From assembly GCF_047511655.1 (NCBI RefSeq), contig NC_133405.1:91671046-91735045 (forward strand): a stretch of 64,000 nucleotides of DNA, in the 5' to 3' direction. Positions within the stretch are counted from its first letter, which is position 1. Each line of letters starts with the position of its first letter. Source of the stretch: Castor canadensis (taxonomy: Eukaryota; Chordata; Mammalia; Rodentia; Castoridae). This document shows, piece after piece, positions 46,368-57,474 of the stretch. Below the pieces are notes generated by a model. It made no database searches, was not told the origin of the DNA, and was given only the letters and a program-made list of their open reading frames with translations. The translations under genes were made by a program, and so were the position numbers.

Positions 46368-46794
46368 CTGATGCTGCCGTGGGATACTTTGGAGGGAGGG
46401 CTTTACACTACACTCGTACTGTAGAGCAAAGAACATAAAAGTCCCATTAGACTTCTCTGGCAGCCCGAGAGCCTTTCTTTCCCTGCCCCTCTTCTCAGCC
46501 TCAGGTGGATGACCCTTCCCCAGAATGCTGGCTGGGCCAATGTGGGCCCCTGTCGAGGGACCACATCTTCCCAGTTCAGCTCCAGCTCTGTCCTCAGGTC
46601 AGTTGAGGCTGCTTCTTAGTTTGCAGGATGCCCCAGGACAGGTCACAGAGGGTGTGACTTTGTGTTGCTCCTTCATAGCATCGGAAGCTTTCCGAGACCT
46701 GGTCCCTCTTTCTCTCTCCAAGCTCATCTTCCTCTGCTCACACCAGATTCCAGCGTGGGACCCTGCCACTGAAGTCTGTCTCTCCCGCCATTCA
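46368..46794. other. unassigned, probably intronic
   Basis: A 96-codon plus frame (46525-46815) and a 98-codon antisense frame are present. Neither is recognised. Confidence 0.35.
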
Positions 46795-47060
46795 GACTCC
46801 CCATTTGTGAAATGACAGTCACTCTGCTGGTCTTGAGGTTTGTTGGCAGATCCAAGTGAGATAATTAATTCTTTTTTGGGGGGGGCGGTGCACACTGGGG
46901 TTTGAACTCAGGGGCTCGTGCTTGCTAGGCAGGCTTTCTTACCCCTTGAACCACTCTATCAGCCCAAGTGCGATAATGGGATGGATGTAAAACACCTAGT
47001 TCACATTTCCTGGCACGTGGAAGGCACTAAATAAGTGGAAGCTGATTTCCGTCACATTTC
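46795..47060 (+). repeat. MIR split by a SINE
   Basis: 'gactccccatttgtgaaatg' (left) and 'ttcctggcacgtggaaggca' plus 'ctaaataagtgg' (right) form the MIR core and tail around the SINE at 46874-46966. Confidence 0.55.
46874..46966 (-). repeat. tRNA-derived SINE
   Basis: Reversed unit 'actggggtttgaactcaggg' and 'taccccttgaaccactc' with a G-rich join to its T run. Confidence 0.8.
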
Positions 47061-47149
47061 TTGTAATCCACATCACCTGGCATTTGATAGTAAGCTAGCC
47101 CAGTAAATATTTTTGGATTGGACTGCACGAAGATATGGTATATTGTGAA

Positions 47150-47535
47150 TGTGTTAGTCGAGGCTTTCCAGAGAAACCAAACCAGTAGGATATGCATACA
47201 TCTATGGATCTGTGCATATCCATGTCTATGTATGAATAGATTTATTTATTTCAAGGACCTGGCTCCATGGGATTGGGAGTGCTGGGAAATCCAAAATCCA
47301 GAAGGCAGGTAGCATAGCTGTATATTCGCATTAAGAGTTGATTGACAGTCTTGAGTGTGAAATCCACAGGCAGAGTTGCTGTGTTACAGTCTTCAGGCTG
47401 AACTGCTTCTACCCTGGGAAGCTTCAGTCTTTGCTCTTGAGGCCTTAAGCTGATTCGATGAAGCCCACTCACATCAGGAGGGTAATATGCTTTACTATAA
47501 ATTCTAGTGACTGTAAAATTGACCATCATGGTGGG
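47150..47535 (-). mobile_element. ERVL-type (MLT2-like) solo LTR fossil
   Basis: Begins 'tgtgttagtcgaggctttcc', with 'cagagaaaccaaaccagtag' and later 'ggtaatatgctttactataa', matching the reversed MLT2 layout from memory. No internal sequence. Old, shared-mammal type. Confidence 0.7.
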
Positions 47536-48689
47536 GAAACAGTACACTGAGGGACAGCGCCTCTCAAACTGAAGCTCTGACCAATAAACGTCCTGGGTTC
47601 ATTCATGTCCAATGGTCTTTTTCCCTCTCTTTGGAAGCTGCATGAGATGAAAATGAAGGAAACTCGAGGCCAAAGTGTTTGAAGCAGAAATTTGACACCG
47701 GGTCTTTATCCCGCTGGGTCAAGAGACTGTTGAAGGAATGAAATGGAGTAAGATGCTGAAGGAAGGAAGGAAAGTCACATTTATTGCTCCGGCTGTTGCC
47801 TTCCCCCCAAAGAGGGGACTTCTCTCTGCCTCTGGAGAGGATCATGAGTAACTTCATGTGTGTGGTTTGAGAATCTTGGGGTGCACCCAGAGATAAGATA
47901 GTAAAATATTTCACAGACATGATGGGAACAGGATGGGGGGGAGGGTTGGGCGGAGAAAGGGAGAGCAAAGAGTGGTAAAATCTGGGTCATTTGTGAGCTG
48001 ATGTTTCTAAAGTCTCAGTATTTCTTCATAAAAAGAGAATTGTGAGAATTACTTTATTTCTGTGAGAACTGGCTTTCTAAATGAAGAAATATGATCCCAA
48101 GAGAGTCCCTGTGACGTGTGAAAATTGTTTGGGAGGTAATTGGCTTAAGATCCCATTCCAGATAAACACTTACACATACGTGTTTGTGTGGAATGGCGAT
48201 GGCCCACAAGATGTCATTGACAAACTTGTTGGAGATATAGCTTTCGGTAACTATTATGAGACTCCCTTTCTGGGATGTTTGTTTGTGTTTGTATGTGTGC
48301 ACAGCCAGGTCATATGATTTGAAATGTTTTAAACTGTTTTGTGTTTCCTGCCCCGATATTTAATTACTAAACATTTCTAAGCACCTAGTGTGCTCTGAAG
48401 AAACTAGGAAATTCTTGGTTTCCAACTCTGCTGAAAAGACAGAGGTTGGACGGCTGCTCAAAAGTTTCAGTTCAATGTGTTTTTTTCTTTTTCTTTCATC
48501 CAAGGCATGTTTATTGAAAGAATATGGAGAGGTGCTCTTACTGCAGCATGGACCACTTGGGTCTTTTTTCAATTAACATACGAGAAAGACTGCAGTATTT
48601 TGCTTTCTCATCAGCAAAGTATGAGAGTTCCAATTGCTTGGCATGTTTTCCAGCCCTTGGTGTTGCCAGTACTTTTCTCATTCTAACAG
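47536..48689. other. unassigned, probably intronic
   Basis: Frames of up to 121 codons overlap on both strands. None is recognised. Confidence 0.35.
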
Positions 48690-49667
48690 AATTTACTCAT
48701 TCTAACAGGTGAGAGGCGTACATCACCACACCTTTAATTTGCTTGTATAAATGGTTCGTGATGTTGAAGACTGTTGCATGTGCTCGCATTCTTTCCCCCA
48801 TTTTCTAATTTGGCTTGTTTCTCTTTCTATTAACTTTGCAAATACTGTCTATATTCTGGCTCTGTGATTCGCAAGCATTTTCTCTTAGTGCATAGCTTTG
48901 CTTTTCATTGTCTGAACTTACTGCCTTTTCCTGAGTCAAAGTTTTAAATTTTGATGATGTCCAGCTTGTCAATTTTCTTCCTTTCATGGATTGTGCTTTT
49001 GGTTCAAGACTTGCTCTTGCCTATTCTCTGGCCCTGAAGATGTCCTTGCTTACTGTTTTCCGAACGTCTTTTTATTGTACCTTTGACAGTTACCTCTGAA
49101 CCAATTTTAGTGATTGTATATACAAACTATGAGGTGGAGGTTCACATTTTTGCATATGGATATACAAGACCATTTGTTGGAAAGATTCTCCTTTCTCTTG
49201 TATCCCTGCCAAAGCTCATTTGTCCATATTTGTATGGACCTAAGTGTCTATTCCTTTCCAAGACAGCAGTCTTCATTACTGCAACCCGATAGCAAGTCTT
49301 AAAAGCGAATGGTATGATTTCTCCAAATTCATTCTTGTTTTTGAAAGTTTGTAAGTTCCACATGAATTGTAGAATCAGCTTGTTTATATGTACAGGATTT
49401 TGATGGGCATCGGACTAATTGAACTTGGGGTAATTAACTTTTTTTCCCCATAGTGAATCTTCTAATCCGTGAACACATTGGTTTTAATTAGGTCTTCTTT
49501 GATTTCTTTCATTAGCATTTTATGGTGTTCTGCGTACAGATCTGTGTATATTTTGTTAGTTTTCTATGTGCCTATTTCATGGTGTTTGTAACTATCGTAA
49601 ATAGCATTGCTTTTAAGTTTAGTTTTGTAGTATTCATACAGTTGTTTTCTGTGTGTTGACCTTTGTT

Positions 49668-49828
49668 TGTTTGTTTGTTTTCTTGGGTTTTGAGACAGGG
49701 TCTCACTGTATAGTCCAAGCTGGTATGGAACGCGCTGTGTAGCACAGGCTGGCCTAGAACTCAATCCTCCTGCCTCATCCTCCTGAGTGCTGGGGTTACA
49801 AGCGTGTGCCACCATGCCTGGCTTGATC
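49668..49828 (-). repeat. B1 SINE
   Basis: 'tttgagacagggtctcactg', 'gctggcctagaactcaatcc', 'gagtgctggggttac' and 'gtgtgccaccatgcctggc'. It contains the internal duplication typical of murid-like B1 ('tatagtccaagctgg' then 'gtagcacaggctgg'). Confidence 0.88.
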
Positions 49829-50574
49829 TCGTCTCTTGTAACATTCCTAAACTCACTTATTAGTTCTAGGAATTTGCATGGAGGTATATTGGGTGTTCCA
49901 CGTGGATAGTCATGGAATCTATAAGAAAGGGCAGTTTTATTGCCTCCTTTCCCGTTTGCACACTCTTACTTCCCTGGTATTGCCTCACTGACTTGGACTT
50001 CCAGCATGGAGTCAAATAGCCATGGTAAGAGTGGCTGTCCTTGCCTTGTTCTCAACCTTATGGAGAAAGCATTCAATTCTTGACCATTAAGTAGGGTATC
50101 GGTTGTAGGTTGTTTTGTGTATGCCCTTTAACAGGTCCAGGAAATGGTCCTCTATTCCTAGTGTGGCAGGCTTTTTCATAGCATCAGTGGATTTTGCATC
50201 TTATCCTGTTAAGACTTTTTTTTTGCATATCTTGATATGATGCTGTCATTTTGCCTCTTCACCTAACCTCACAATCCATGGATTACATTGACTGTTTTCC
50301 ACTTGGTGAAAGAATAACGTTGGCCTTCTTGGCATAAAACCCTCTTCATCGTGGTTTTTGGTTCTTTTCATATATGGCTGGACTGGAACTGTTGTTATTT
50401 TTTGTTGAAGAATTTTGTGCTAATGCTAAGAAAAAATATCGGTGTGTGGTGTTCCTGGTATCAGTGTAATAAAGTCATTTGGAAATGCTCCCTCTACTTT
50501 GTTTTCTGCAAGGAATTATATAGAATTGGTATAATTTCTTTTTTTTTTTTTTGCCTTTGAGCTATTTTGCACCT

Positions 50575-51258
50575 TTCTTTTCTTTTTCTTTTATTCATAT
50601 GTGCATACAATGTTTGGGTCATTTCTCCCCTCTTCCCCCTGCTCCCTCCCTTACCCCTCCACCTCCTCTCTCTCCCCCCCCACCCCTTGCTACCAGACAG
50701 AAACTATTTTGCCCTTATCTCTAATTTTGTTGAAGAGAGAGTATAAGCAATAATAGGAAGGACCAAGGGTTTTTGCTAGTTGAGATAAGGATAGCTATAC
50801 AGGGAGTTGACTTGCATTGCTTTCCTGTGCATGTGTGTTACCTTCTAAATTAATTCTTCTCAAAATAACCTTTTCTCTAGTTCCTGGTTCCCTTCTCCTA
50901 TTGGCCTCTAAAGCGTCATTTAAAGTATCTGCATTAGTTTCTCTGCATTGAGGGCAACAAATGCTATCTAGTTTTTGGGTGTCTTACCTATCCTCATACC
51001 TCCCAAGTGTGCTCTTGCTTTATCATGTGATCGAAGTCCAATCCCCTTGTTGTGTTTGCCCTTGATCTAATGTCCGCATATGAGGGAGAACATACGATTT
51101 TTGGTCTTTTGGGCCAGGCTAACCTCACTCAGAATGATGTTCTCCAGTTCCATCCATTTACTTGCGAATGATAGCATTTCATTCTTCTTCATGGCTGCAT
51201 AAAATTCCATTGTGTATAAATACCATCTTTTCTTATTCCATTCGTCAGTAGTGGGGCT
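50575..51258 (-). mobile_element. young L1, 5'-truncated 3' end
   Basis: Same subfamily as the full-length copies. The 3' UTR has a C-rich tract (50628-50692), and the ORF2 terminus is a minus frame at 51067-51306 with WYLYTMEFYAAMKKNEMLSF ending SLICGH. Truncated just upstream of WNKKRW. Inserted into the very old L1. Confidence 0.85.
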
Positions 51259-51628
51259 GGTAGAATTTGCCAGTAAAACTCTCTGGACCTGGAGATCTTT
51301 TTGCAAATGTTTCTAACTACTAATTCAATGTTGTAAACAATATAGGACCATGCATACTATGTCATCTCGGGTGAATTCTGGTAGCTTGCTTATGATTTTC
51401 CAGTAATTGGTCCATTTCTAAGATTTGGAATTTATTTGTGTAGATGATTGTAGATGACCATTTGCCCCTTTTCTGTTTTCTGGGTCTGTAGTGAAGTCTT
51501 TTCTTTTCCTTCCTGCTATTGATAACTTATTTTCTTTCTTTCTCCCCCCACCCCCGGACAGTCCTGCTGCAGGTTTATCAATTGCATTAATTATTTCAAA
51601 GAACCAGTGTTTGATTTAATTGAATTCC

Positions 51629-51630
<2 letters not shown>

Positions 51631-51662
<32 letters not shown>
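51631..51662. repeat. (CT)n microsatellite
   Basis: About 16 CT units at the edge of the very old L1. Confidence 0.95.
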
Positions 51663-51666
<4 letters not shown>

Positions 51667-52024
51667 ATTTTTTAGTAAAAGGAATTCTTATTTACACAGA
51701 GTGCTAATTGTGAGATGATTTCCATAGGCAGGAGCACCCTTTGTAACCAGATATAAAACCAGTGATTGTGAAGGTAAAAATTCCAAAGACTGTGTCACCA
51801 TGGAACAAATACTTACAATTTCATAATGTCTACTGTATGGAAATATATGAATGCTTATGAGAAGAGCACATGCTAGTCAGGCATTGCTTGTTCTTATAAT
51901 TATTGTTGAGAAGGATTACAAAGAGTCAGCAGGGAACTGACACCGTACATTACATTTCATCATTTTACGTTACATGCCTCTTAGATGGAATCATTGGTGT
52001 CACTTCTGAAACCTTTGTGGTATG

Positions 52025-52145
52025 CCATCAACATTCTAAGCTCTGGACTTGTATTATCTCATGGAATCCTCAGAAGGAGCCCAGGAGATGGGTCTTATTC
52101 TCAGCTCCATTTCATAGCTAGAAGAGGCAGAACAGGAAGGTTAAG
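52025..52145 (-). repeat. MIR fragment
   Basis: 'acattctaagctctggactt', 'attatctcatggaatcctc' and 'agaggcagaacaggaaggtt' match the reversed MIR core. Confidence 0.55.
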
Positions 52146-52177
52146 TAAGATGAGTAATCACAGGCATTCTTTCTTCT

Positions 52178-52197
52178 CTTGTCCCCTTTTGTCACAG
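52178..52197 (+). other. splice acceptor before the FAM156 coding exon
   Basis: The pyrimidine-rich run 'cttgtcccctttt' ends in gtcacag, with AG at 52196-52197. It puts the exon start 121 bases before the ATG. Together with the intact long ORF this argues for an ordinary spliced gene rather than a retrocopy. Confidence 0.6.
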
Positions 52198-52318
52198 TCT
52201 CGCTTCTCCTGGCCACACACGGTCCTCGCTATCTTCTAGTTATTCCAAAACCTCCAGCTTCATCTTATGGTCTAAACCCCAGAGGCCCAGTGGAGCTTCC
52301 AGCTCATACTACACTCCC

Positions 52319-52957
52319 ATGGATCCACTCCAGAAATGGGAACCAGCATTGATTTCCAGGTCTGCCCAGACAACCTCTGCAGCCGCCTCCCAGAAGGGCA
52401 CGGGGGCCTCTCAGCCTTTCTCCTCAGAACAGCTCTTCAGTGAGCTGAGTGCCAGGGCTGACTCTATCGCCCATGCTCCTCTGCCAGAAGGGCCCCTCCA
52501 GCAGGAATACAGGAAGGAGAAGAGCCTGCAGGAGCAGCGCTGGGAAAGGCTGGGATTCTCTCAGAGGAAGAAGGCATTCCTGGGCCACCTGAGACGCAGG
52601 CACCATGATCACATGGCACCTTACCCAGTCGAAAGGGACACCAGAGTCTCTCCCTCCGGTGACAGAGCTCAGAATCTGTTCCGATGTGAATGTCGATACT
52701 GCCAGGGCCACGGGTCTACTATTGCTGAGATCACTGGGGAGAGAAATGGGGCCCCCAATCCTTCTTTCTGGGAAATGCTAGTGCAGGGCCTCAGTGGCTT
52801 GACCCTCAGCCTGGGCGCCAACCGGCCAGGCCTTCTGCCTGAGGGGGCACAGCAGCAGCAGCAGCAGGAGCCTGAGGAGAAGTGCCAACTGGAGGGGCAG
52901 GAGGAGAGCAAGAGGATGTTCCAGAGGCTGCTCAAGCAGTGGTTGGAAGAAAACTGA
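52319..52957 (+). CDS. FAM156A: FAM156 family protein (FAM156A/B, formerly TMEM29)
   Basis: An intact 212-aa frame closely resembles human FAM156A/B (213 aa by recall) from end to end: MDPLQK start, RRWERL-like QRWERLGFSQRKKAFLGH (74-90), HMAPY (98-102), DRAQNLFRCECRYCQ (115-129), LVQGLSGLTLSLG (154-166), and the C-terminus SKRMFQRLLKQWLEEN (197-212). Seen: a basic segment (81-95), a Cys cluster CxCxxC (123-128), six consecutive Gln (178-183), and an amphipathic-looking C-terminal helix. The old name TMEM29 reflects a predicted membrane segment. I see no strong one and regard a soluble protein as likelier. Molecular function is not established to my knowledge. The start is fixed by the conserved MDPLQK. 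Human has two copies (A and B) in an inverted repeat; only one is seen here, so the symbol could equally be FAM156B. Confidence 0.95.
   Translation: MDPLQKWEPALISRSAQTTSAAASQKGTGASQPFSSEQLFSELSARADSIAHAPLPEGPLQQEYRKEKSLQEQRWERLGFSQRKKAFLGHLRRRHHDHMAPYPVERDTRVSPSGDRAQNLFRCECRYCQGHGSTIAEITGERNGAPNPSFWEMLVQGLSGLTLSLGANRPGLLPEGAQQQQQQEPEEKCQLEGQEESKRMFQRLLKQWLEEN
52850..52869 (+). repeat. CAG repeat encoding polyglutamine in FAM156
   Basis: Six to seven CAG units give Gln178-183. The human protein as I recall it has no such run here (LQPQE instead), so this is probably a lineage-specific expansion. Confidence 0.75.
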
Positions 52958-53610
52958 GACCCAACATAAACAGACAGTGCTGTGTTGCCAGCTCCTAGGT
53001 GTGGGCTCCTCTGGGGAACCAAACAGTGAGCTGTCCTCGCAGGATTCCCAAAATCTGCATTATGATTGGAATCCTCCCAGCATGAGATTTGATCACTCCC
53101 AGGAAGGCCCCTGTCTTTCCTGCCTGTTGTCTGTGGAGTGCTGAGAGGCACTCTGGGGCGAGGGAGTCTGCGCACCAGTGGTCCTCACCTCATCTCATGT
53201 GGCCCCCGTGATGCATGTTGTCTTTTCCCCTTCCTGGATCTCCATCTCTGCTCCCTACCTACCTTGTTGTCAGTAAGATGTAAGATGTCTGTGTAGTGTG
53301 AACGCCTTGTTGATGTCCCTGTGCTTTTGTGCCATTTTATTGACTGCCTCCCAGGTGAGTGCCATGTCTGTTTGAAATGGAGGTATGTGACACTGAGATC
53401 CAGGCTCAAGAATCTGCAGCTAAACAAAGTGTGGGAAAAGGGATGTGGAATTAGATCATTGTATTGTATGACTATGATAAGCTAACTGTAAGTAAATGTC
53501 TCCATGTTTCCTTGCTCCTTAACAATTGAGTAGTATTCTCCCACTCAGGACTTTCTGATGGGGTACCTCATCATCAATGCCGAATAAACATATATATGAA
53601 AAGGAAAGTA
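52958..53610 (+). other. FAM156 3' UTR
   Basis: Runs from the TGA to just after an AATAAA at 53583-53588. No ORF or repeat lies within it. The end is inferred from the poly(A) signal, and longer forms are possible. Confidence 0.55.
53583..53588 (+). terminator. poly(A) signal AATAAA for FAM156
   Basis: A canonical hexamer about 0.63 kb past the stop codon, with a TG/AT-rich stretch behind it. Confidence 0.55.
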
Positions 53611-54464
53611 ACTTTAGAATTCAGACTTGTTTATCAATACTGGTTTCTTTCTTGTGTGATCTGAGATCACCGCCTTCAAACCCTTGACCAGTAGAGCAGA
53701 GGGCACAAAGAGGAGCTCGGCACAGTAGAGACTCAGAATGAGGGTGGTCTGCAGTGGGGATGGGGGGCAATGAGAATATAGTCCAGTTGCCATTGGAGGT
53801 GCCGCCATGGGATCAGCCTTCAGAACAGTCAGGTAGAAAGGTTGGGAGAGTATCCTTTTGCCCCACAGGAGAGCTAGAAGCAGAGTCTGCTGGCCCCAGT
53901 AGGAGCCCTGTGGGTTGGCATAGTGCCCTGGCTGAGGGATCCAGGGACTGTTCCTTGTAGCCTGATGCACCAGTTTGGTGAACAGCAGTTTTATGCTCAC
54001 TTTCTGAGAACCAGAGCATCATTGAGTTGTTTCAAAGTCACCTTGGAATTTAGATATGTGTCTTTTAATTTCAGGAGACCTGAATGATTAAATCTACCTT
54101 TTCTCCCCTACAGAATGCCATGATGTGTACCCAGCCAGGGATCGTGCTGTTCCTCTGAGCTGAAAACAAATTCTGCTTTGTGTCAGTCTGTGCTTTTAGG
54201 GAAGCCTCGGAGCTGCATTGCTGCAAAATTCTATGTGTCTCCTGGCAACAGAAGTGCCTTGGGAACAGGTGAGTTTCTTAAATTCTGGACTTGGGATCTC
54301 ATCAGAGATCAAGAATTAAATTTCCCCTATCAGGATTCTCTCCCAACTTCTGGGGAAAAGAATACATATATATATGTATATATGAAGGCTATACTTTCTT
54401 GAAACTCAAAGGCCTAAATTTAACTGGTGATTCAGGCTGTGTTTAGAAGAGATAACGTGACATT
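53611..54464. other. unassigned intergenic sequence
   Basis: A 128-codon minus frame (53614-54000) has no known relative. A short AT-alternating tract (54363-54385) is present. Confidence 0.35.
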
Positions 54465-54640
54465 GCAATTTGGCTGATTATTTACCAGTTGTCAGACATC
54501 ATTCTATGTATTTCCATACATTAGCTCATTTCCCCTCTCCCATGGGCCCATCGTTTTAGCAACAGTGTCAGTTCCATGTTAGGGAGCTTGCCAAGGTCAC
54601 ACGTACAGCAGAACTGGAGGACAAGCCTAGGCAAGCTGCA
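54465..54640 (-). repeat. MIR
   Basis: 'acattagctcatttcccctc', 'gagcttgccaaggtcacacg' and 'cagcagaactggagg' match the reversed MIR. Confidence 0.6.
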
Positions 54641-54724
54641 TTCTAGCTGGCACCCTCCACCAGTTCCCCCTCTGTCATGGCCAGGGTTAAGTGCAAGACC
54701 CAGTGACCTCAGTGGACATTACAT

Positions 54725-54885
54725 ACCTTAAAGGGCCAACTCTTGGTAAGATGCGTTGTTGAATCCTCACCACAAGGCATTGGGGCAGGCATAATTATTC
54801 CCATGTTGCAGAGAGTTCAAGGAGGTTGTAAAGTGGTGGCCGTAGACACAGCCCTCTGTCTGACTCCCCACATACCAACCCGTAC
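54725..54885 (-). repeat. MIR
   Basis: 'gttgttgaatcctcaccaca' and 'ggcataattattcccatgtt' match the reversed MIR core. It is adjacent to another MIR. Confidence 0.55.
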
Positions 54886-54972
54886 TCTGCAGACTTTCTA
54901 AATCAGTCCATATGGCACACTAGGTACATTTTGCCACCAACAATCAATCGTTGAACCAATCACCAACTTTTT

Positions 54973-55313
54973 GTTTTGTTTTTGTAGTACTGGGGTTTGA
55001 ACTCAGGCTGTTTGCTAGGCAGGTGCTCTACCACTTGAGCCACTCCACCAGTCTTTTTTTTTTGTTTCCCCCGCGTGGCTTATTTTTGAGATAGGGTCTA
55101 GCTTTATGCCTGGGCTGGCCTGGACCGTGATCTTCCTGTGTGTGCTTCCTCAAGTAGCTGGGATGACAGGCACACGCCACCATGCCTAGCCATTGGTTGA
55201 GATGGGGGTCTCACAGACTTTTCTCCAGGGCCGTCCTCAAACTGTGATCCTCCCTCAAACTGTGATCCTCCCAGTCTCCGCCTCCTGAGGGTCTAGGATT
55301 ACAGGCTTGAACC
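54973..55313 (-). repeat. full composite SINE (B1-B1-tRNA)
   Basis: Reversed tRNA unit ('actggggtttgaactcagg', 'ctctaccacttgagccactc'), a first B1 arm ending 'acaggcacacgccaccatg', and a second arm with 'ggttgagatgggggtctcac'. The block 'cctcaaactgtgatcctcc' is repeated in tandem. Confidence 0.85.
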
Positions 55314-55445
55314 AACGTTTTAATTGTCTCACTTTACCTCTCCATATTCTATGCTGCGCTGACTGCCATGGTGGGGGAATGAGTAATTGTGGAGGTAGTC
55401 CTTGCCCTCAGTTGTTGAGCAATTAATCAGGGAGAAAGATCGGAC

Positions 55446-55815
55446 ATAGTCCATTTTTTTGTGCTGCTATGACAGAATACCACAGACTGTGCAGTTAGTA
55501 GAGCTCAGAAGATTATTTCTCACAGTTCTGGAGCCTGGGAAGTACAAGATCAAGGTGCTGACATCTGGTGTCTGGTGAGTGCCTTATCGCTGTGTTCTCA
55601 CATGGCACAACATGGAAGGGCAAGCACAGATGAACGTTGCATCCTCACATGGGTGCAGAGCCACACACACTCCCACAGACCTCTTTTATAGCCCTGTTTA
55701 TTCACCAGGATAGAACCCTCATGACAGCTCCCATTAAGCCCTGCCCCCCAGCACTGCTACATTGGGGGTTAAGTTTCAATGTGAGTTTTAGAGGTGACCA
55801 AAGTGGTCAAACAAC
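55446..55815 (-). mobile_element. MaLR (MLT1/MST-like) solo LTR fossil
   Basis: 'tgctgctatgacagaatacc', 'tttctcacagttctggagcc', 'tgttctcacatggcacaac' and 'ctcatgacagctcccattaa' follow the reversed MLT1-type LTR. No internal region. Old. Confidence 0.75.
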
Positions 55816-56189
55816 AGCAGGGACCATGGATAGGTTAGAAAGTGAATAGTTGATCCCCTCTCTGACACAGGTTGCCAGGAGATGAGATGAGTGAGAAGGA
55901 TCCCAGTTGAATGAAGTAGACATGGAGGGCTTGCTGAGGAGTTCCGTTGCTGCAGAACCACAGTGTGCAGGAAGATGCGTGGAGAATGGCTATGTGGGTG
56001 TACTTCAGGGAGTCAGGCCCCCCCTCCCTGTACCCACCTGCAAGTATTTGCCTCCATACCCAGGTATGGGGTGTAGGAGTGGATAGAGGATGGTGTCCGA
56101 GACATGGTACTATCCCAAGTTACAGACTAGGAGCTGGAATCCTGTGCTGCCACACAGATCTCCAACATGTCAAAATCTAGACCAGATAT
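55816..56189. other. unassigned sequence
   Basis: No named feature. Confidence 0.35.
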
Positions 56190-56976
56190 TCAATTAAAAG
56201 CGCCAGCAGATAAGAAAGTATGGGGGCAGAGTAGGGTTAAGATGGAATGCACCAGTAGAAAATCTGTATAGACTTAGAACAGGTAAAGAAATGGAAAGAG
56301 GAAATGAAAAATCTTCCCACAATTGAAGCAGCCAGGTGCAGCTGGCTTGAGGGGTGAATTTTATCCAACATTTCAAAGAAGAAATAATACCAGACCTTCA
56401 CAAACTCTTCCAGAATATGGAAGGGGTGGTGGGGGAGGGGACATTTCCCAATACATTCTACAAGAATAGTATTGTTCTACTACTAAAGCCAATATCCATC
56501 ACGAATGTCAATGCAGAAATCCTCAAGAAAATATTGGCAAACCAAATTCAAGAACATATACAAAAGATGACACAACATTTCTAAGTAGGATTTCTCCTAG
56601 GAATCTGCAATTGGCTAACATTCAAATTTCAATTAAGGTGTATATTAAAGGACAGAATCCATATGATCATCTTGATAAGGGGTTTGGGAGGCATCTCACA
56701 AAAGACCCATTTGTGATTAAAAATGGGTCTTCAACTTACAAAGGGCATCTACTGTAAGCCTACAGGTGACATTATATATTGTGGAGAAAGAAGGAAAGCT
56801 TTCCCTGTAAGACTGAGGACAAGGCAAGGATGTCTCTTGGCACCACTGTTGTCCACTGTTATGCTGTGGTTCCTATCTAGTGCAGTCGTGCAAGAAAAAA
56901 AAAATGAAAGAAAGAAAAACAAGAAAAAAGGAAACATGGAAAAATTAGAAAGGAAGATATATGTCCACACAGAGAT
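56190..56976 (+). mobile_element. old L1 ORF2 fragment (RT region)
   Basis: The plus frame at 56354-56584 reads FKEEIIPDLHKLFQNMEG, then TFPNTFYKNSIVLLLKP and ILANQIQEHIQKM. The next at 56723-56983 reads RRKAFPVRLRTRQGCLLAPLLS. These are L1 reverse-transcriptase landmarks in order, separated by breaks and an internal loss. It is the only clearly sense-strand old L1 in the window. Confidence 0.8.
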
Positions 56977-57474
56977 GTGCTAGGGTTTGTCCACTACAAA
57001 TTCATGTTGAAATTTGATCCCTCGTCAGAGATTGAGATGGGACTAGGAGGGACCTTTAAGAGGAGATAGTGCTCTGCTCTCATGAATGAATTGGTACATT
57101 CGTGTAACTAATAGGGGAGTGGGACTGGGGATGTGACTCAGTGGTAGAGCATTTACTTAGCATGTCCAAGGCCCTGGGTTTGATCCGCTGTGCCTCTAGT
57201 GTGGAAAAGAAAGAAAGAAGAAAGAAGGATGAATGTGTTAAAGCGTTATCTGGAGCATGGGTCTTAGAAAGTCAGTTTGGCCAGGACTCTCGTGCTCCAT
57301 GACTCCTTGCCACATAATGTCATCCTCCTGAGGACTGTGCCAGCAAGAAAGCCATCACTAGATGCGGCTCCCTAACCTTGGACCAGGACTGTAAGCCCAA
57401 ATAAACCGTTTTTCTTTATACCTTTCCAGTCTGTGATGCTGTGTTACTAGCAACCCCAAATAGACTATGACAAC
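56977..57474 (+). mobile_element. MaLR (MLT1/MST-like) LTR fossil with SINE insertion
   Basis: 'tgctagggtttgtccactac', 'aaattcatgttgaaatttga', 'gctctcatgaatgaattgg' and 'ccaaataaaccgtttttctt' follow the forward MaLR LTR order. The last contains the poly(A) signal. It is interrupted by an ID at 57122-57215. It carries no internal region. Confidence 0.75.
57122..57215 (+). repeat. ID SINE inside the LTR
   Basis: 'actggggatgtgactcagtg', 'gtagagcatttacttagcat' and 'ccctgggtttgatccgctgt', with a GAAA-rich tail. Confidence 0.85.

Larger units (their letters stand above)
48690..51665 (-). mobile_element. very old L1 remnant (ORF2)
   Basis: Antisense L1 ORF2 sequence is recognisable at DNA level: the 'gatgtccagcttgtcaattt' region, 'ggatatacaagaccatttgt', 'ccttgccttgttctcaacc', and 'caaagaaccagtgtttg' near the right end. 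Frames are fully decayed. It is split by a B1 (49668-49828) and a young L1 end (about 50575-51258). It ends next to a (CT)n tract. Confidence 0.7.
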
